A DNA stretch of 64,000 nucleotides from assembly GCA_035236585.1 (NCBI GenBank), contig CP141136.1, forward strand, positions 49,803,136 through 49,867,135. The letters are read 5' to 3'. Made by a program: the position numbers and the translations under genes. The DNA comes from Warburgia ugandensis. Lineage: Eukaryota > Streptophyta > Magnoliopsida > Canellales > Canellaceae. This document shows positions 1-12,150 of this stretch, piece by piece (positions within the stretch are counted from its first letter, which is position 1; each line of letters starts with the position of its first letter). The notes under the pieces were generated by a model, which saw only the letters and a list, made by a program, of their open reading frames with translations, did no database searches and was not told where the DNA came from.

Positions 1-2180
1 TATTGAAATCATAAATTTTATCAAATAAAACAACCTAAATTTCAAGTACATTGATGAAATAAACATTCCATAACAAGAATTAAATATTTTTTTTTTTTTT
101 GAATCATCTCCAAATTACACCAATAATTAGATCATAATACATGTTCAAAAGCTAGAAATTGTGTCCAATTCCTAAGCATAAAACCTAATATAAACTATAA
201 CAAAAGTGCAATATAAATCTTACAAACTAAATTATAATGACATGCAAATAAAATTTAGAAATTAATTTTAGAGAAAAGAAAGCTAAGTGGGTTAACTAGC
301 TAAGGAAAAACCACTCAAAACTAAGGGAAAAAGAAGGTAGAAAACATGGAATTCAAGTGGGAAAATTAAGGATTTAAGCTAGCTCTTCTCTTGGCTGTCA
401 CTACTAGAGATGAGTTAACTTAAATATTGAAGGAATAACAAAGAAAACAAGTGGAATTGAGGTAAATAAGAAAAGAAAAATCTAGATAGAAAGAAAGAAA
501 GGTGCAAAATTAGAAAGGAAAATAATGGAAACTAAGCAATGAAAACTAAACCAAAGCAAGCAAAATACTAATCTGAATTGGAGAGCAAATAATCAAGAAA
601 ATAACTATAAATACAAAGGGAGAAAAGCATCTAAGAAATCCCAAAGTCCAATAGCAAATAACTCCAAAGGAAAGCTTGATTTCATTGTGTGTCACCCACC
701 TCTACTTGAAAAATTCGTATGGAAAATGGGGCTATATATAGATAAGTGGTTTCTTAACTTAGAAAGGGGTGAAAATATGAGAAAAGTGGCCCTAGGGTAA
801 GGGTATTGAATGAGAAAGGCTAGGAGGATAAAATTGAGGTAGGAATGATGTCATTAAAGATGACATAAGAGAGAGAGGAATAAATATGAGCTAGCTAGTT
901 TCTAAATTAGAATGTGGGGAAGGCATCCTTTTTCCATAGAAGGAAAGTTGCTCTCCACCCTCCTAATTGGATGAATTTTAATGGTGGAAAGTCAAGGAAT
1001 TAGGTAAGGAACAAGGTTTAGGAAAGATGTGGAAAGATCTAGGGTTTTGAAGTTAATTGAATTGAAGTAGATCTAATGTTTCCTATTCATGAAATCCTTG
1101 ATCACTAAATAGGAAAGTGGGTGGGGGAGCATCCTACTTTTGGATGGTTGCTCCCTCCTTCACTTAAAAATGTAGAACCCTAGTAGGATGCATGGATTAG
1201 GGTTAGGAATATGGGTTTTCTTCTCTTTATGGTTCCCTTAATACATGATCATCTTACCTTTTACATTAATTTGAAAAAATCCCTTAAAGATCACACTTTT
1301 GACATAGAAAAGTTGCTGAATTAATGCTCCAATTGTGTCACTCTATGTGGCACTCATCCTAGGCTTGATCACTCACTTTGATGGATAATTCTTTGGTTGC
1401 TTAAGTGGCTTCATTGCTTGGCTTTGAGGTTTGAGTAGCTTATATGGCTTATCACCCTTTTTCATGACTTTAATGACTTAGATCGCTTTATGGCTCCCAT
1501 GCAAAGGTTGTGGAAATGCATGGCTTACTTCATAGGCCTACTTTGGCCACCTTTAGTCCCTTTGATAACATCTATTGCCTACCCTAGGATGATCTTTAAC
1601 CTTCATTACACATTTGATTGATGACATTTAGGCTTTGGTTTGCTTAAGTTTCCTAGTTAGACTAAGAAACTCATGAATGTCTTCAATTTCCATCTCGATC
1701 AATCTCAACCTTTGGATTACCTTCTGCACACCGACAAAAAATGAAAAATCCTAACTAGTTCCTATCAAATTATTATCATTCACATACTTTGGATTATCTC
1801 ATGAACCTGCAAAATATCAAACTTTTGAATTATTAGCTCCGAAATGCATGTGCTATAAAATTTTGGCTAAAATCCCTAATTTAGCATTATAAGTTATAAC
1901 ACATGGGCAATTAATTAGGTGTGGAGTATTTGTGAAAGTACCTCACACCCAACTCAAGAATGCCCCACAGTTTTAGCATTCTAGTATGTGCTTCATGAAT
2001 AGGCAAATGCCTTTAATTCATATAAAAGACCTTTTTCCCCATACTATGAGACATATAACCCCAATTGGTGAAATCATCCTAATTTCAGTTGGCACAAATG
2101 ACCCAAAGCTAATGTTTCCCAATAGTCTCAATTCCAACCCTATCAACGAAATCAAGGACCATTTGGTCGTAGACCCTACA
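1..2180. other. AT-rich stretch without recognisable gene
   Basis: No reading frame here resembles a known protein. The stretch is AT-rich with many short A or T runs. A TATA-like GCTATATATA at 731-740 could serve a minus-strand LTR promoter, but no LTR partner is visible in the window, so this stays a guess. It ends where LTR A begins. Confidence 0.5.
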
Positions 2181-5100
2181 TGTTATCACACCCGTATCCA
2201 AAAATTAAGCTAAAGATGAATTAACCTATTAATCTCTCAAATTTGATGAAACAAGGACAAATAAGATAGGATTGAGGAGGTGGGCCCCGCATGAATTTAT
2301 CATAAATGGAACACAGTTTCAGGTAAATTTTGAATTCGCGAAACTTATTAAATAGTGTATCTTGTTAAGGATTAAATGGCTTGAATTTCATTCTATGTTC
2401 ATAGCAAATTTCAAGGAATTTTGTATAAAATGAAAATTTTATCATAAATCAAGTAATTATAAAAGAAATGCAAAAATAAATTAAAAACATTGAAATTTGA
2501 TGATGAAGGGTCGGCTATCAAATTTTTCTCAATGAGAGCTTTCCAATGACACTAAGAATGAGTGAGATGGAGACCAAGACCGAAAATAAAAAAGTTTTAC
2601 AAATGAAAGGGGGTCCAAATTGATAATGGCACCCTCTACGTGTCAAAGATTGGAAACAAGGGAAAAAATTAGGTTTTCTAAACTAAGAGAAGCTTTCTCC
2701 CAGATGCCCTTAGATCCTTTCCCCTATAGTCATCAAATTCCTCGTCGGAGAGTCCTTACCCCTTATCGTCTCTCTTCCTCTTCTCCTCCCCGTGGGTCAT
2801 CAACCCACACCAAGATTTTGCTTGCAATAGACCCAACGACTGTATCTCGTCCTACCTGAAACGGACCAACTAGATGACAAGTAAGCCACCCTTTCCTATT
2901 ACTTTTCCCTCTTACTATTCTCCTTTTTCCCTTCCCCTTATTTCTTCCTCATCGGTGACTGCCCATCATCATTGGCAATTGAGAGAACCACAAAAGGAAA
3001 CTGACTGTTGAAAAACACAGCCAATGGAATAGTATTGGATCAGTAATCCAAACCATTTATCTTATTTCTCAGGTGATTCTAAGTGAAACTCCTTTAGTTT
3101 CATGATGATCTCTCAAGTAACGACGCTTGAATAGGAGAAAAACAATAACTCCATCAACTTTAAAAACATTGAAAAATCCATCTAAATCCTTGAATTTAGT
3201 GGAAATTAAGGATGGACAATACTAAAAAACTAAAATTTCAAGTCATTCTGAACATTCCCATGCAAAAATTTATAAAACTGGGTATTGTTTGTGTCTCTGG
3301 CAAAGACCAAAACCTAGTCCCCTTCTCCGACGATGACAACTTTTTCCAGTGAACCCCTAAAAATTGAAAAAAGAATAAATTTTTTGTGATTTTGATAAAT
3401 CACACCTCATCTTTTCATCCATGAAGATGGATCATCTATCAAGAACTAATTGATCATTGAATTTTTTTATCGAAAACTTGATAGTGCATAGGGAAAAACT
3501 GAGATCTTAGCATCCAACCCTTAAAAACACAATTGAAAGGTAGATATGTGTAAAATGTGACTTCAATTATACATCAATCATGAATTGCGATGGAAATTAT
3601 AGGCCAATTATGGACTAGTTAATACAAGGTTTGATCTCACTATCCAAAAAATTAGTGACGATCAAATTTCAATAAAGGCGATCAAACCATGGATTATGGT
3701 TATAATCATCAAATTTCTGAACAAATTACCTTTAATAATATGAATTGAAACCTTTAGAGGTATGCACATCTATATAGACAATCGATTAGAGGCCAATGGT
3801 GCATATCTAAGTAGATAGTGACCAACTGGTGTCCTGATGGTCAATTTTGATATCAGAGGTTAGATCAATGATATTGTAAGTGTAGATCTTGAAGTAATTA
3901 TAATAATTTGCACAAAAATATGAAAGTTACTTAGAACTTGTATTCTCAATCTAGGTTTTGAATACAATTTGAATGATATTGATAATTGATTTGTGAGTTG
4001 TACATAGAACTCAAGTAAGAATCCTAAACCCTTCTTTTTCCTTAAATTCTTATTGATCTGCACACGTCGTAACTAACACTATGGATGTGTCCACCATATA
4101 GATTATCATATTGATTGAATGGATAATATGAATTGCAATTACTTGTCAAAATCTTCATGAAATCTTCTGATTAATCATGCCTAATTGTTACAATGATGTT
4201 AATTGTGATAAAATGTGTCAATCCCAATATAGTAAGCCCTAAGGGCTGCCCGGTAGACTATGATGATGCCTTCCAAGATGGTAAAACTTGAGGGAAAGGC
4301 CTACTTAGTTGATTGCTGCTATGGTGGAGCTGCCCAAGATGGTGCCCCTAAGGGAAAGGGCTTCCCAGTCCTTTGGGATTATGACGGAGCCACCCAAGAT
4401 GGTAAATCCTAAGGGATGAGCTAACAAACTTGAGTTTTCCAAGATAGTAAACCTTGAGGGAAAGGGCTGCCTGGTTGATTGTGACTATAGTGGAGCCATC
4501 CAAAATGGTAAATCATGAGGGAACCTAACATTGGAGTCGCCCAAGATGGTAAACCGTGAGGGAAAGAGCTACTTGGTTGATTGTAACTATGATGGAGCTG
4601 CCCAAGATGGTAAATCCTAAGGGAACTTGACATTTGAGCCCCCCAAGATAGTAAAGCCTGACAAAAAGGGCTACTTGATTCCTTGGAATCATAGTGGAGC
4701 CACCCATGATGGAAAATCTTAAGGATCTAGTTGCCATATGTAGGATACTCATAGTGGACCACCCAAGATGGTAAGCCTTGAGGGAGATGACTACTTGATC
4801 AGTGTGATGATATAATATTTTCTTATTATTGCTGAGGGAATAATGAAATGAAATGCACTCATGCATGAACTATTTGCATGTTATGATTATTGCCTTACAG
4901 TTTAAATTCAGAATAAACTATATTTATGTTCTGATACCAGTATGTTATATATGATAATACATGCTAATTACTTTGTTAATTATTGGTTAAAATGGAAATA
5001 AATGTTCCAAGGTTGGATATGAATGTGGAGTTGAACTTAGCTCAACTAGAATGGTAAGATATACATGGGTTTAGTTCTTTTTCCTTATTGGGCTTTGTAG

Positions 5101-5662
5101 CTAATATTATTATTTTTTAGGTACCACCCAAGCTAACAAAGGGAAGGCTCTTGATGGGAATGAATAAAGCTTGACTAGTTGATGACGTCATATTTTGTAT
5201 TGTATATGTATGTCAGTGGTGAACATGAATTGTGCTATATTATTTGATAAGTAACATTATGAATTAGTTTTTAACATTCTATATATTTTTAAGTTTATGG
5301 TGTGTATGTGATTCAGCTAGGACTTCAAGTTAGAAAATAAGAATTGTGGTAAATTTACTATGTTGAATTGTGTGGAGATTAAGTCTCCTATAAACATTTT
5401 AAAACTATTATAATGTATATCACGTGAATTACATTGCATGTTTTAAATACGTGAGTCCAACAAACTGAGGAGACTTTGCCAAATCTTTTGTAGATTTAAG
5501 TATTTAAAATTCTACTACCTAAACCATGACTTGCATAGGACATGAACATCTAGCTCTTTCAATACTCCTACTATGATATAAAAAAATGGTAACATAGGCA
5601 TTGCTTGAGCAATTATTGCATTTGATTACTTTAAACCACAGCCTCGGGATTCGGCATCATGA
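2181..5662 (+). repeat. Element A 5' LTR
   Basis: The LTR begins with TGTTATCACACCC and runs to the primer site at 5668. From about 3170 onward it matches 16731-19276 closely, for example around 3240-3300 versus 16800-16850. The first 990 bp have no partner because the 3' copy is truncated, so the exact start rests only on the typical TG and CACCC-like terminus. It contains a minisatellite at 4272-4803. A conserved TTATTATTTTTTAG pyrimidine-AG motif near 5107-5120 recurs near 18724-18739. Confidence 0.65.
4272..4803 (+). repeat. Minisatellite inside LTR A (5' copy)
   Basis: About ten imperfect units each start with CCAAGATGGTAAA followed by a YYTGAGGGA block. Long units of about 60 bp, carrying a GGGCTNCCTNGTTGATTG segment, alternate irregularly with short units of about 42-46 bp. 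The matching array in the 3' LTR is 17806-18448. Confidence 0.85.
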
Positions 5663-5667
5663 TAGCT

Positions 5668-5679
5668 TGGTATTAGAGC
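5668..5679 (+). other. Element A primer binding site (tRNA-iMet type)
   Basis: TGGTATTAGAGC differs by one base from the usual plant tRNA-iMet primer site TGGTATCAGAGC. It lies a few bases after the LTR end, as expected for first-strand priming. The 5680-5790 segment after it is the element leader, with no coding signal. Confidence 0.75.
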
Positions 5680-5790
5680 AAGGCGGTAGGGCACTTGGGA
5701 AAAACTTGTTTTCATAGATCAAAATTTCCTTTTATAGAGGAAATGTATGTACTTGATGTTTTAAGACATACTAGGATTGACTCCTAGTGA

Positions 5791-7805
5791 TCTTTGTTTT
5801 ACTGCAAGTGTACGGGCTATTGTAGTGTAATGTGTGCAAGTACAAGTCAATCCCAGAGGCACTCGATTGGAGTTTTAATGAAATTTAATTATTCAAGAAA
5901 GTGCAATCAAACTTCAAATGTATCTAATTAATGAAAATTATAGAGGTCCAATCCAAAAAGACAGAAATTTAACTAAAGAAACAAGAAAAATCTACTTTCC
6001 TAGAGTGATTATCGTCAATTTCCTCATATCTAATATCTTAAATTGTAACCAACCTTCATCAACATGTTTTTGAAGCTTCTAATTAATGATCACCTAGATG
6101 GATTAGGTAGATTTCAAAAATTCTAACAGATCTGGGCTAAATAAGGATTTTGAAATTTGAATGGTTTAGTTTGCTTTTTAGATTTCAGATTTAAGATTAG
6201 AGAAGTTATTCAAGCCAAGGGATGTCCTAAGAATGTAATCTAAAAATTAATGAAAGATCTAATGTGAAACAGAGGAGAAATAAAGAGATCTTTATTGCTA
6301 AGGCTAACCCACTGATTAGGTTAAGCCTTACTTAATTCAATTCAGATTATGTAGTTCCTAGATAATAGATCACAAACAAAATCAAATGGGAATAACAGTA
6401 GGGACACAGATGTAATTAAAAAGGGGATACAATTGGAATTAAATAAGATATGCAATGGGCAAAAATGGAATTTTGAGAATCTAAGTAAAATAAAAAAAGA
6501 GAAATGGGAATGAGGAAACTTGACAAAGAGGGAGCTGGAAGCCAGAGCAGTGAACTAGGGTAGAGGAGGGGGGCAATTTGGGCTGAGCTGTGATGCAGTG
6601 GAGCTTGGAACAGAATGGGCAGAGGAAGAGGGACAACTGGCAGATATGACCGGTGGAAGCAGTGGAGAATAGAGGAATTTCCAATGTGGTAAATGCCTGG
6701 GTAGAGCTGACTAGTGTTGCTGGATCGGTGATGGTGAAGGTGTGCCGGTCTGTGGGCATCAACTGGCAGAAGTGATGGAGAACAAGATTGGAGCAGCGGG
6801 CTAGGAATTTGGTCGATGATGGGAGCAGGTAGGTTGATCAGGGTGGAATAGGATAGAAAACTAGTGACTGGGCCTAGGAAGTCCAGAGCAAGTAAACAGG
6901 GCATCAACTAGGGGAAATCGATGTAGTGGAAGAAAAGAACATAAGAAAATAAAATGGTCAGGCTGAAGAGGGGGGATCAGCGATGAACAGAGGTGGGGGA
7001 TTGGGCAGTGATGCGATGAGGTAAAAAAATAAATAGAGATAGATGTATGAGTAGGTGGAGTAGATATGAAGAGGGGGTTTTCTGACCAATGATAGAAACA
7101 GGAGAGATGGAGAAGTGGGTGCAAAGGGGTGGTGGTGCTTGAAAAGGAAACAAAAAACAATGAATAGAATTCAAGTGGAAAGAACAAGAAAATGATAAAA
7201 AAAAAAGGGCAAGCAAAGGAAAATAAAACAAACTTCAAACTTCCCAACACTCCCATAGTTTCCCTCTTATAAAGCTTTTTTCCTTCTAATTCTATTCTCC
7301 CCCTCTTTTCTTTTCCATTCCTCACTACAGTTAATAAGTTTCCAACTTGGAAACTTCTTATAATTCCATTTTTTTCTATTTTGAAGACTTTCCATTCCCA
7401 AGTGATATTCTATTCAAAAAATTTGCTCCATGAAAATCAATTCTCTTTTAGGTAACCATTCCATCTTACCTATTATTCCTTAATAAGTAATCTCATCCAT
7501 TAATTTGATCTAAGTCATTCAATATTCTTTAGGATGATTTGGCACCATTAATTTTGATATGAGCTATCCAAGCCATAATCTAGTTGATCTAGAAAGCAGA
7601 AAACCATATTAGAATCATTTAAACTATACATTAAGTGTTTGATTAGCTCAGATGATCATCTAACTGTTATTTTTGACAATTTATGGCTAGATGGTCAATT
7701 TAAGCTAAATTTCATATTTTATCTAAAATTCATCAAATTGATGAGTTAGATGATCTAATTAAATGCTAAACTAGGAGTCTTTTAGCCAAAATTAAACACT
7801 TAACA
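5791..7805 (-). repeat. Element B 3' LTR
   Basis: This matches 12151-14078 along its whole length, including the start (CTTAACA on plus, at 7799-7805) and the end (TCTTTGTTTT at 5791-5800). Long plus-strand purine tracts between 6400 and 7330 make the minus strand read as hydrophobic, Phe/Leu/Ser-rich frames. These are compositional and not counted as genes. On the minus strand the sequence just before the LTR, TAGTTAGGGTGTG, is a reasonable polypurine tract. Confidence 0.8.
7268..7276 (-). promoter_or_regulatory. TATA-like element in B 3' LTR
   Basis: CTTTATAAG on the minus strand lies about 530 bp into the LTR. The same motif lies at the same offset in the other LTR (13540-13548), which supports a U3 promoter. 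Confidence 0.5.
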
Positions 7806-10419
7806 CACACCCTAACTAGCATTTTACTAGTCCCAAGCAAAACATGTGAAAAATATATTTTTTTTCAAAAACTGGTACAAAGTGCTACTTTTGTAGGTGG
7901 TCACGATTGCATTTAGCACATGCAACAAGCCTTTGAATCCCTAAGTTACCCCTAATGAACGAGCTATGCCTTATGAGGGTTTGTAGTGAATATACCCACA
8001 AAATTCAATAAGAGTGAGTCCTTCATTTTATCTTAGAGAATCCTCTTTAATTAGCAATTTACTAGTTTTTTACAACTTAATAGAGAAGATTTGACAACTT
8101 TACACATCATACACATATTAAATACATTTTATTTAAGTTATTTCTTGGAGTGCATGTGTGTGTAAAGCATATAATTCTTGACTTCTAACTAGATATGCTT
8201 AAATTCCATTGGAAATATGTCTTGACCTCAAATCCTCATAGGTATAGTCTCAAAAAAGAAACTCTCATATAAGGGTTTAAATATATTTCTCTCAGTATAT
8301 GACTAAATCCAACAAGCTAATGGTTCACATTAATTTTTGAATGCTCATGAGACAAAGGAAAGTGATCTCTAAGAGTAGATGTCATTATCAAGATTATTAG
8401 GGGTCTTTTACCTTAATTCCTTCTTTTTATCTCCTCTTTAAGGTTATGTTCCACCTAAGATCAATAGGTCTTTAACTAGGATGAAACATAGGCTTAGGAC
8501 AGGTTCTGAAAAGAAGGGTATAAGGATTTCAATGGTTCAAAATTGAGTAGAGGTCTTCAATGAATATTTGTTAGGACAACTTTTCTTTTGAGTTGTATTT
8601 GAAGTGAATATCTCTTTCATATTTTTGTCTTCCTCTTTCAAATTTCTTTTACACTTCTTTTTTTTCACTTTTTTTTTTTTTTTTGGGCTTGTTTGAAAGA
8701 AAGACGGCTAATTTTCACACTTCTTTAACTTTTTGTCCTCTTTTTGAACTCTACTCATTTTGACAATAGGTAATAGATATTTATTTTACTCGCTTGTTCT
8801 AAGTTAAAGTAAATGGGGTTAAGAAAGAAAAGACTTAATAATAGGCTCAAAAGGACTAACTAGTGGTATAATATATTGGGTAAGCTTTATATCATATTGG
8901 GTAGGCTTTATATCTCTAGACTGAGCAAGGATGGCCTATATCCATTCATAAGTCTCCTAAAGCCTATCAGATTCAATAAGTTTTGTGGAAATAAAGCTAT
9001 TACTTATATTTATTGTTGATGTTTAACCAAAACAAGGATAACAGGATCACACTCATTTATACATGTTGAAGAAATTATGGAATTACTTATAACTATCTAA
9101 AAGAAGATAGTCCCTAAAATCACTAGGTTATAGGTCTCCACTGATTTTCCTCTGGGTCTCCAAGTCATACCTCTCTATTAATCATGACTATGTATTGTGT
9201 AAATGGTTCTCGAGAATTAACTTTCATAAAATGTTTCAACATATGGATAATATGCCAAACTACTCATATGCATTCCCATTAAGAGATGAAAATAATGGAA
9301 TTACTAAATTCTGAACATCCAATTCTCATCATAGTAAGGGAACTCTTCCTGAAAAAATTTCTTTTCACATTTTTTTTAAAATTTTTTTCTCTCAAAAGAA
9401 TCAAGAAAATTCAAAATCTCTATGTGCATATATACCCCCCAACTTGAATGAAACATTGTCCTCAATTTTGGAAAACATAAGATCCTATATGAAAATTGGA
9501 AGGAAGTCAAAGATGAAGATTTGAAAAACATCTGGGTTGCCTCCCAGGAAGTGTTAAGTTTAATGTCTTCAATTAGACATGGCCTAACCTAACTTTCTAA
9601 ACTAGGGCTAACTGGGTCAACTTATTTTTCCTAATCCTATCCCTAAGTTGAAGTGGCAAGATTTCTCACGCCACTTCAGAATCTCGCAGTAATCTATATA
9701 TTGCCTCTACCCTAAAAATTTTGGTGGTGGTAACATTAAAACAACAAAGATCACCATGATTTTTAATTGTGGGGATTCATATTGATGATCCCCCATCTTC
9801 AAAATTTCATGATAATTAATATACTTCCTCCACCTTGAAAATTGAGCTGATGGTAACACAATGACTTCATGTACCATCGTGTATTTTGTTGGACCATTTG
9901 GAGATGAATGGCCCTTTTCTTGACCAAATTAAGGGATAACAATGACCATTATATTCAAGTTAACTTTTTTCTCTATTTTCCTAACATTGTCTTAAAATAG
10001 GGGTCTAAGCTGATTATGCCTTTCCCAAAAAGGTTGTGCTTGTATTACTAGAGGCAAGGATATGGTTTGGCTTAAACCCTTATTCTCTTTTAATGTGTAC
10101 CCTAATGGGTTGAATGTTTCTACGGCTTCATTTTCTCTGTTAATGGAAGCCTCTTCATCATAATCGTAACAAGGAGCAGGACATGGCTTGAGTAGATATG
10201 AGTTAGAGGTTTTTAAGGATGGTTGTGAACTTTATGGCTCATAAGAAATTTCGATCCTATTATCAATAATAATTATCTCTTCATTATCCTCAATTTGTTT
10301 CATTTCCTTAATCCTTTTTATAATTTCAGCAATGTTTCTATTAGTATAGTCTCTTATTAGTCTCATTTTCTCTTCCCATTCCTCCCATTCTCATCACATT
10401 TCCTCAATCCCCTTTTCAA
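7806..10419 (-). other. Element B interior, 3' part
   Basis: This is interior sequence between the gag-like remnant and the 3' LTR. No conserved domain can be recognised and stops are frequent in all frames. Short coding-like patches on the minus strand suggest an eroded frame. On the plus strand near 9535-9550 it carries the phrase GGGTTGCCTCCCAGGAAG, which I recall from many plant LTR elements. Confidence 0.45.
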
Positions 10420-10880
10420 AGGAAGCCATGTTTTGATCCATTTTCTCACAAAATTGTTACATATTCTCTTCTAATAGTTGTTCTTCATTCTATAGAAGAA
10501 ACAACTCTAGGGTTGGGATTGTTGAGGCATTGGGGTACAAAAAAAGTGCTACATAGGTTGAACCCATGATGGCTATCCCTGATAATCTAAATATTCATGG
10601 TATTGTTGACTAGGGTGGGACCATTGTGGTTCTTCCTAATATTAGTAATCCTATGACCATGGTTGTTCATGATGCCTATCCCATCCATTATAGTCTTGGT
10701 AATTTGTCTTAGGATAAAAATTACTAGGGTATGTGAATGCATTAAGTGCATCCACTAGCTCCTGATAGTATTCATTGTATGTGAAGCTTCATGACAGCCA
10801 TGAAGAAGTGGGATAGGGATGCTCAAAATAGGTATTATTATGGTACTGAGGTTGTGGCACAGCTTGCCTAGAAGCTAATA
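10420..10880 (-). pseudogene. Decayed Gln/Tyr/Trp/Pro-rich frame of element B (gag-like?)
   Basis: Read on the minus strand, this segment gives a nearly continuous protein interrupted by a few stops. It includes the pieces VDALNAFTYPSNFYP and EEPQWSHPSQQYHEYLDYQG. The composition is strikingly rich in Tyr, Gln, Pro, Trp and His. No zinc knuckle or catalytic motif is visible. Its place upstream of the non-coding 3' part in a non-autonomous element makes a gag-like or other structural protein the natural guess, but I do not recognise the family. The regular codon pattern over about 450 bp argues that it was once translated. Confidence 0.5.
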
Positions 10881-12124
10881 TCCAAAGCAATTGACTTTCC
10901 ATAATATCTAGCCTATCTATCAATATATCTAATCTATGAAATCTATCCCCTTCTTAATAGGCTATTGTTCTCAAATTCATATACAACGAAACAAATCATT
11001 GTATACAACAAAAGAGGTCTTTTTTTTTTTTGGAAGAGGAAAAACTAACCTATATGATGCAACTTAACTTCCCAGAATAATGCACAAACAAAGGGCACAA
11101 TCAAATAATCCTTAAATTAATAAGCAGAAATATTTTAACTTTCTTGAATTTGTGTGGGGACAATGCTTTTAAATTAGCCTAATCTAGTGCGGCTCCTATC
11201 TTTCAAATTTGACTACTGCTTACAAGTTAGGTTCTGTGCTAAGGTGGTTAATACACTCCTCATGTAAGGAAACGTTTAAGACACCCACTATAACTACAAT
11301 GCTCAGAAGCCACTGGAGTGACAATAGATCGTGTCTTAATAAGATATCCTATGAGCATGTGATGGCTCTATAAGTCTCTTATAACTAATTTTAGATTAAT
11401 TTGAAAGGTAGGTTTGTGAACTTGTGGTGATTATTCTAGGTGGGGCAAAAAATGGTGATGAAATCCACCATTAATCTTATGGGGGTTGGGTGCCCTTACT
11501 AATTAATTTTTACACTCCATGGTAATTCGTTCAACATATATATCACCTTAAAGCAATAAACGTGCCCTAAGAATGCAATTTAAAAGCAATAAACTAATGC
11601 AAAACCTTAAAAATGCAACAATTATAAAAAAAATAAATGCTTTCTATATGCAAGCATTCTACCAAACAATGCAAAATTATTCGAATTGCAAACCTTAATA
11701 GAGGAAATAATGGAAACTTACAGTGGGGTTTCTGATGAAGATCAAGTGTGGGCCACCTTATCCCATACTTGCCCTGTATTATAAAACCCTTTTTAAATTA
11801 AAATGAAAATTACAAATTACAAAGGGGACTCACTCAAAGATTCACCCAAAAGAAAATAATAATCCTATTCTAAGAAAGCAGGAAAATTTCTACTAATTTG
11901 ATGAAGATCCACTTGCCAATTTCCTCCAATTTCCTATTTCTTGAAAAAGAAAGATAGAAATAACTACCAAATTCAAGAAACAAGATGATTATGCACTAAG
12001 AAAAATGAAAAATGCACCTAAAATGCCTAAAATTCCAAAACTATGCAATTCCTATAAAAAAATTATTTTGTGATTTTTTTTAGTTTTTTAGTTTTTAATT
12101 AAATTTTATAAAAACTCCATTACA
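10881..12124 (-). other. Element B 5' leader region
   Basis: Non-coding sequence between the primer site and the gag-like remnant on the minus strand. I see no promoter, RNA gene or repeat in it beyond short A/T runs. Confidence 0.4.
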
Positions 12125-12144
12125 GGTCCCCAATAATGGCACTA
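12125..12144 (-). other. Element B primer binding site (Athila/Tat type)
   Basis: On the minus strand this reads TAGTGCCATTATTGGGGACC, a decayed form of the TGGCGCCGTTGCCGGGGA-type site used by Athila/Tat lineage elements. It follows the LTR end after a short AGTTTT spacer. This fixes both the lineage and the minus orientation. Confidence 0.75.
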
Positions 12145-12150
12145 AAAACT

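Noticed and set aside
4272..4803. CRISPR-like array
   Set aside because: Units are imperfect, of two lengths, without unique spacers, and lie in a plant LTR; a minisatellite explains them.
6416..7325. Long hydrophobic minus-strand frames in LTR B
   Set aside because: They come from the pyrimidine-rich strand of the LTR (Phe/Leu/Ser/Pro). The copy at 12860-13530 is shifted and broken, so no coding constraint is visible.
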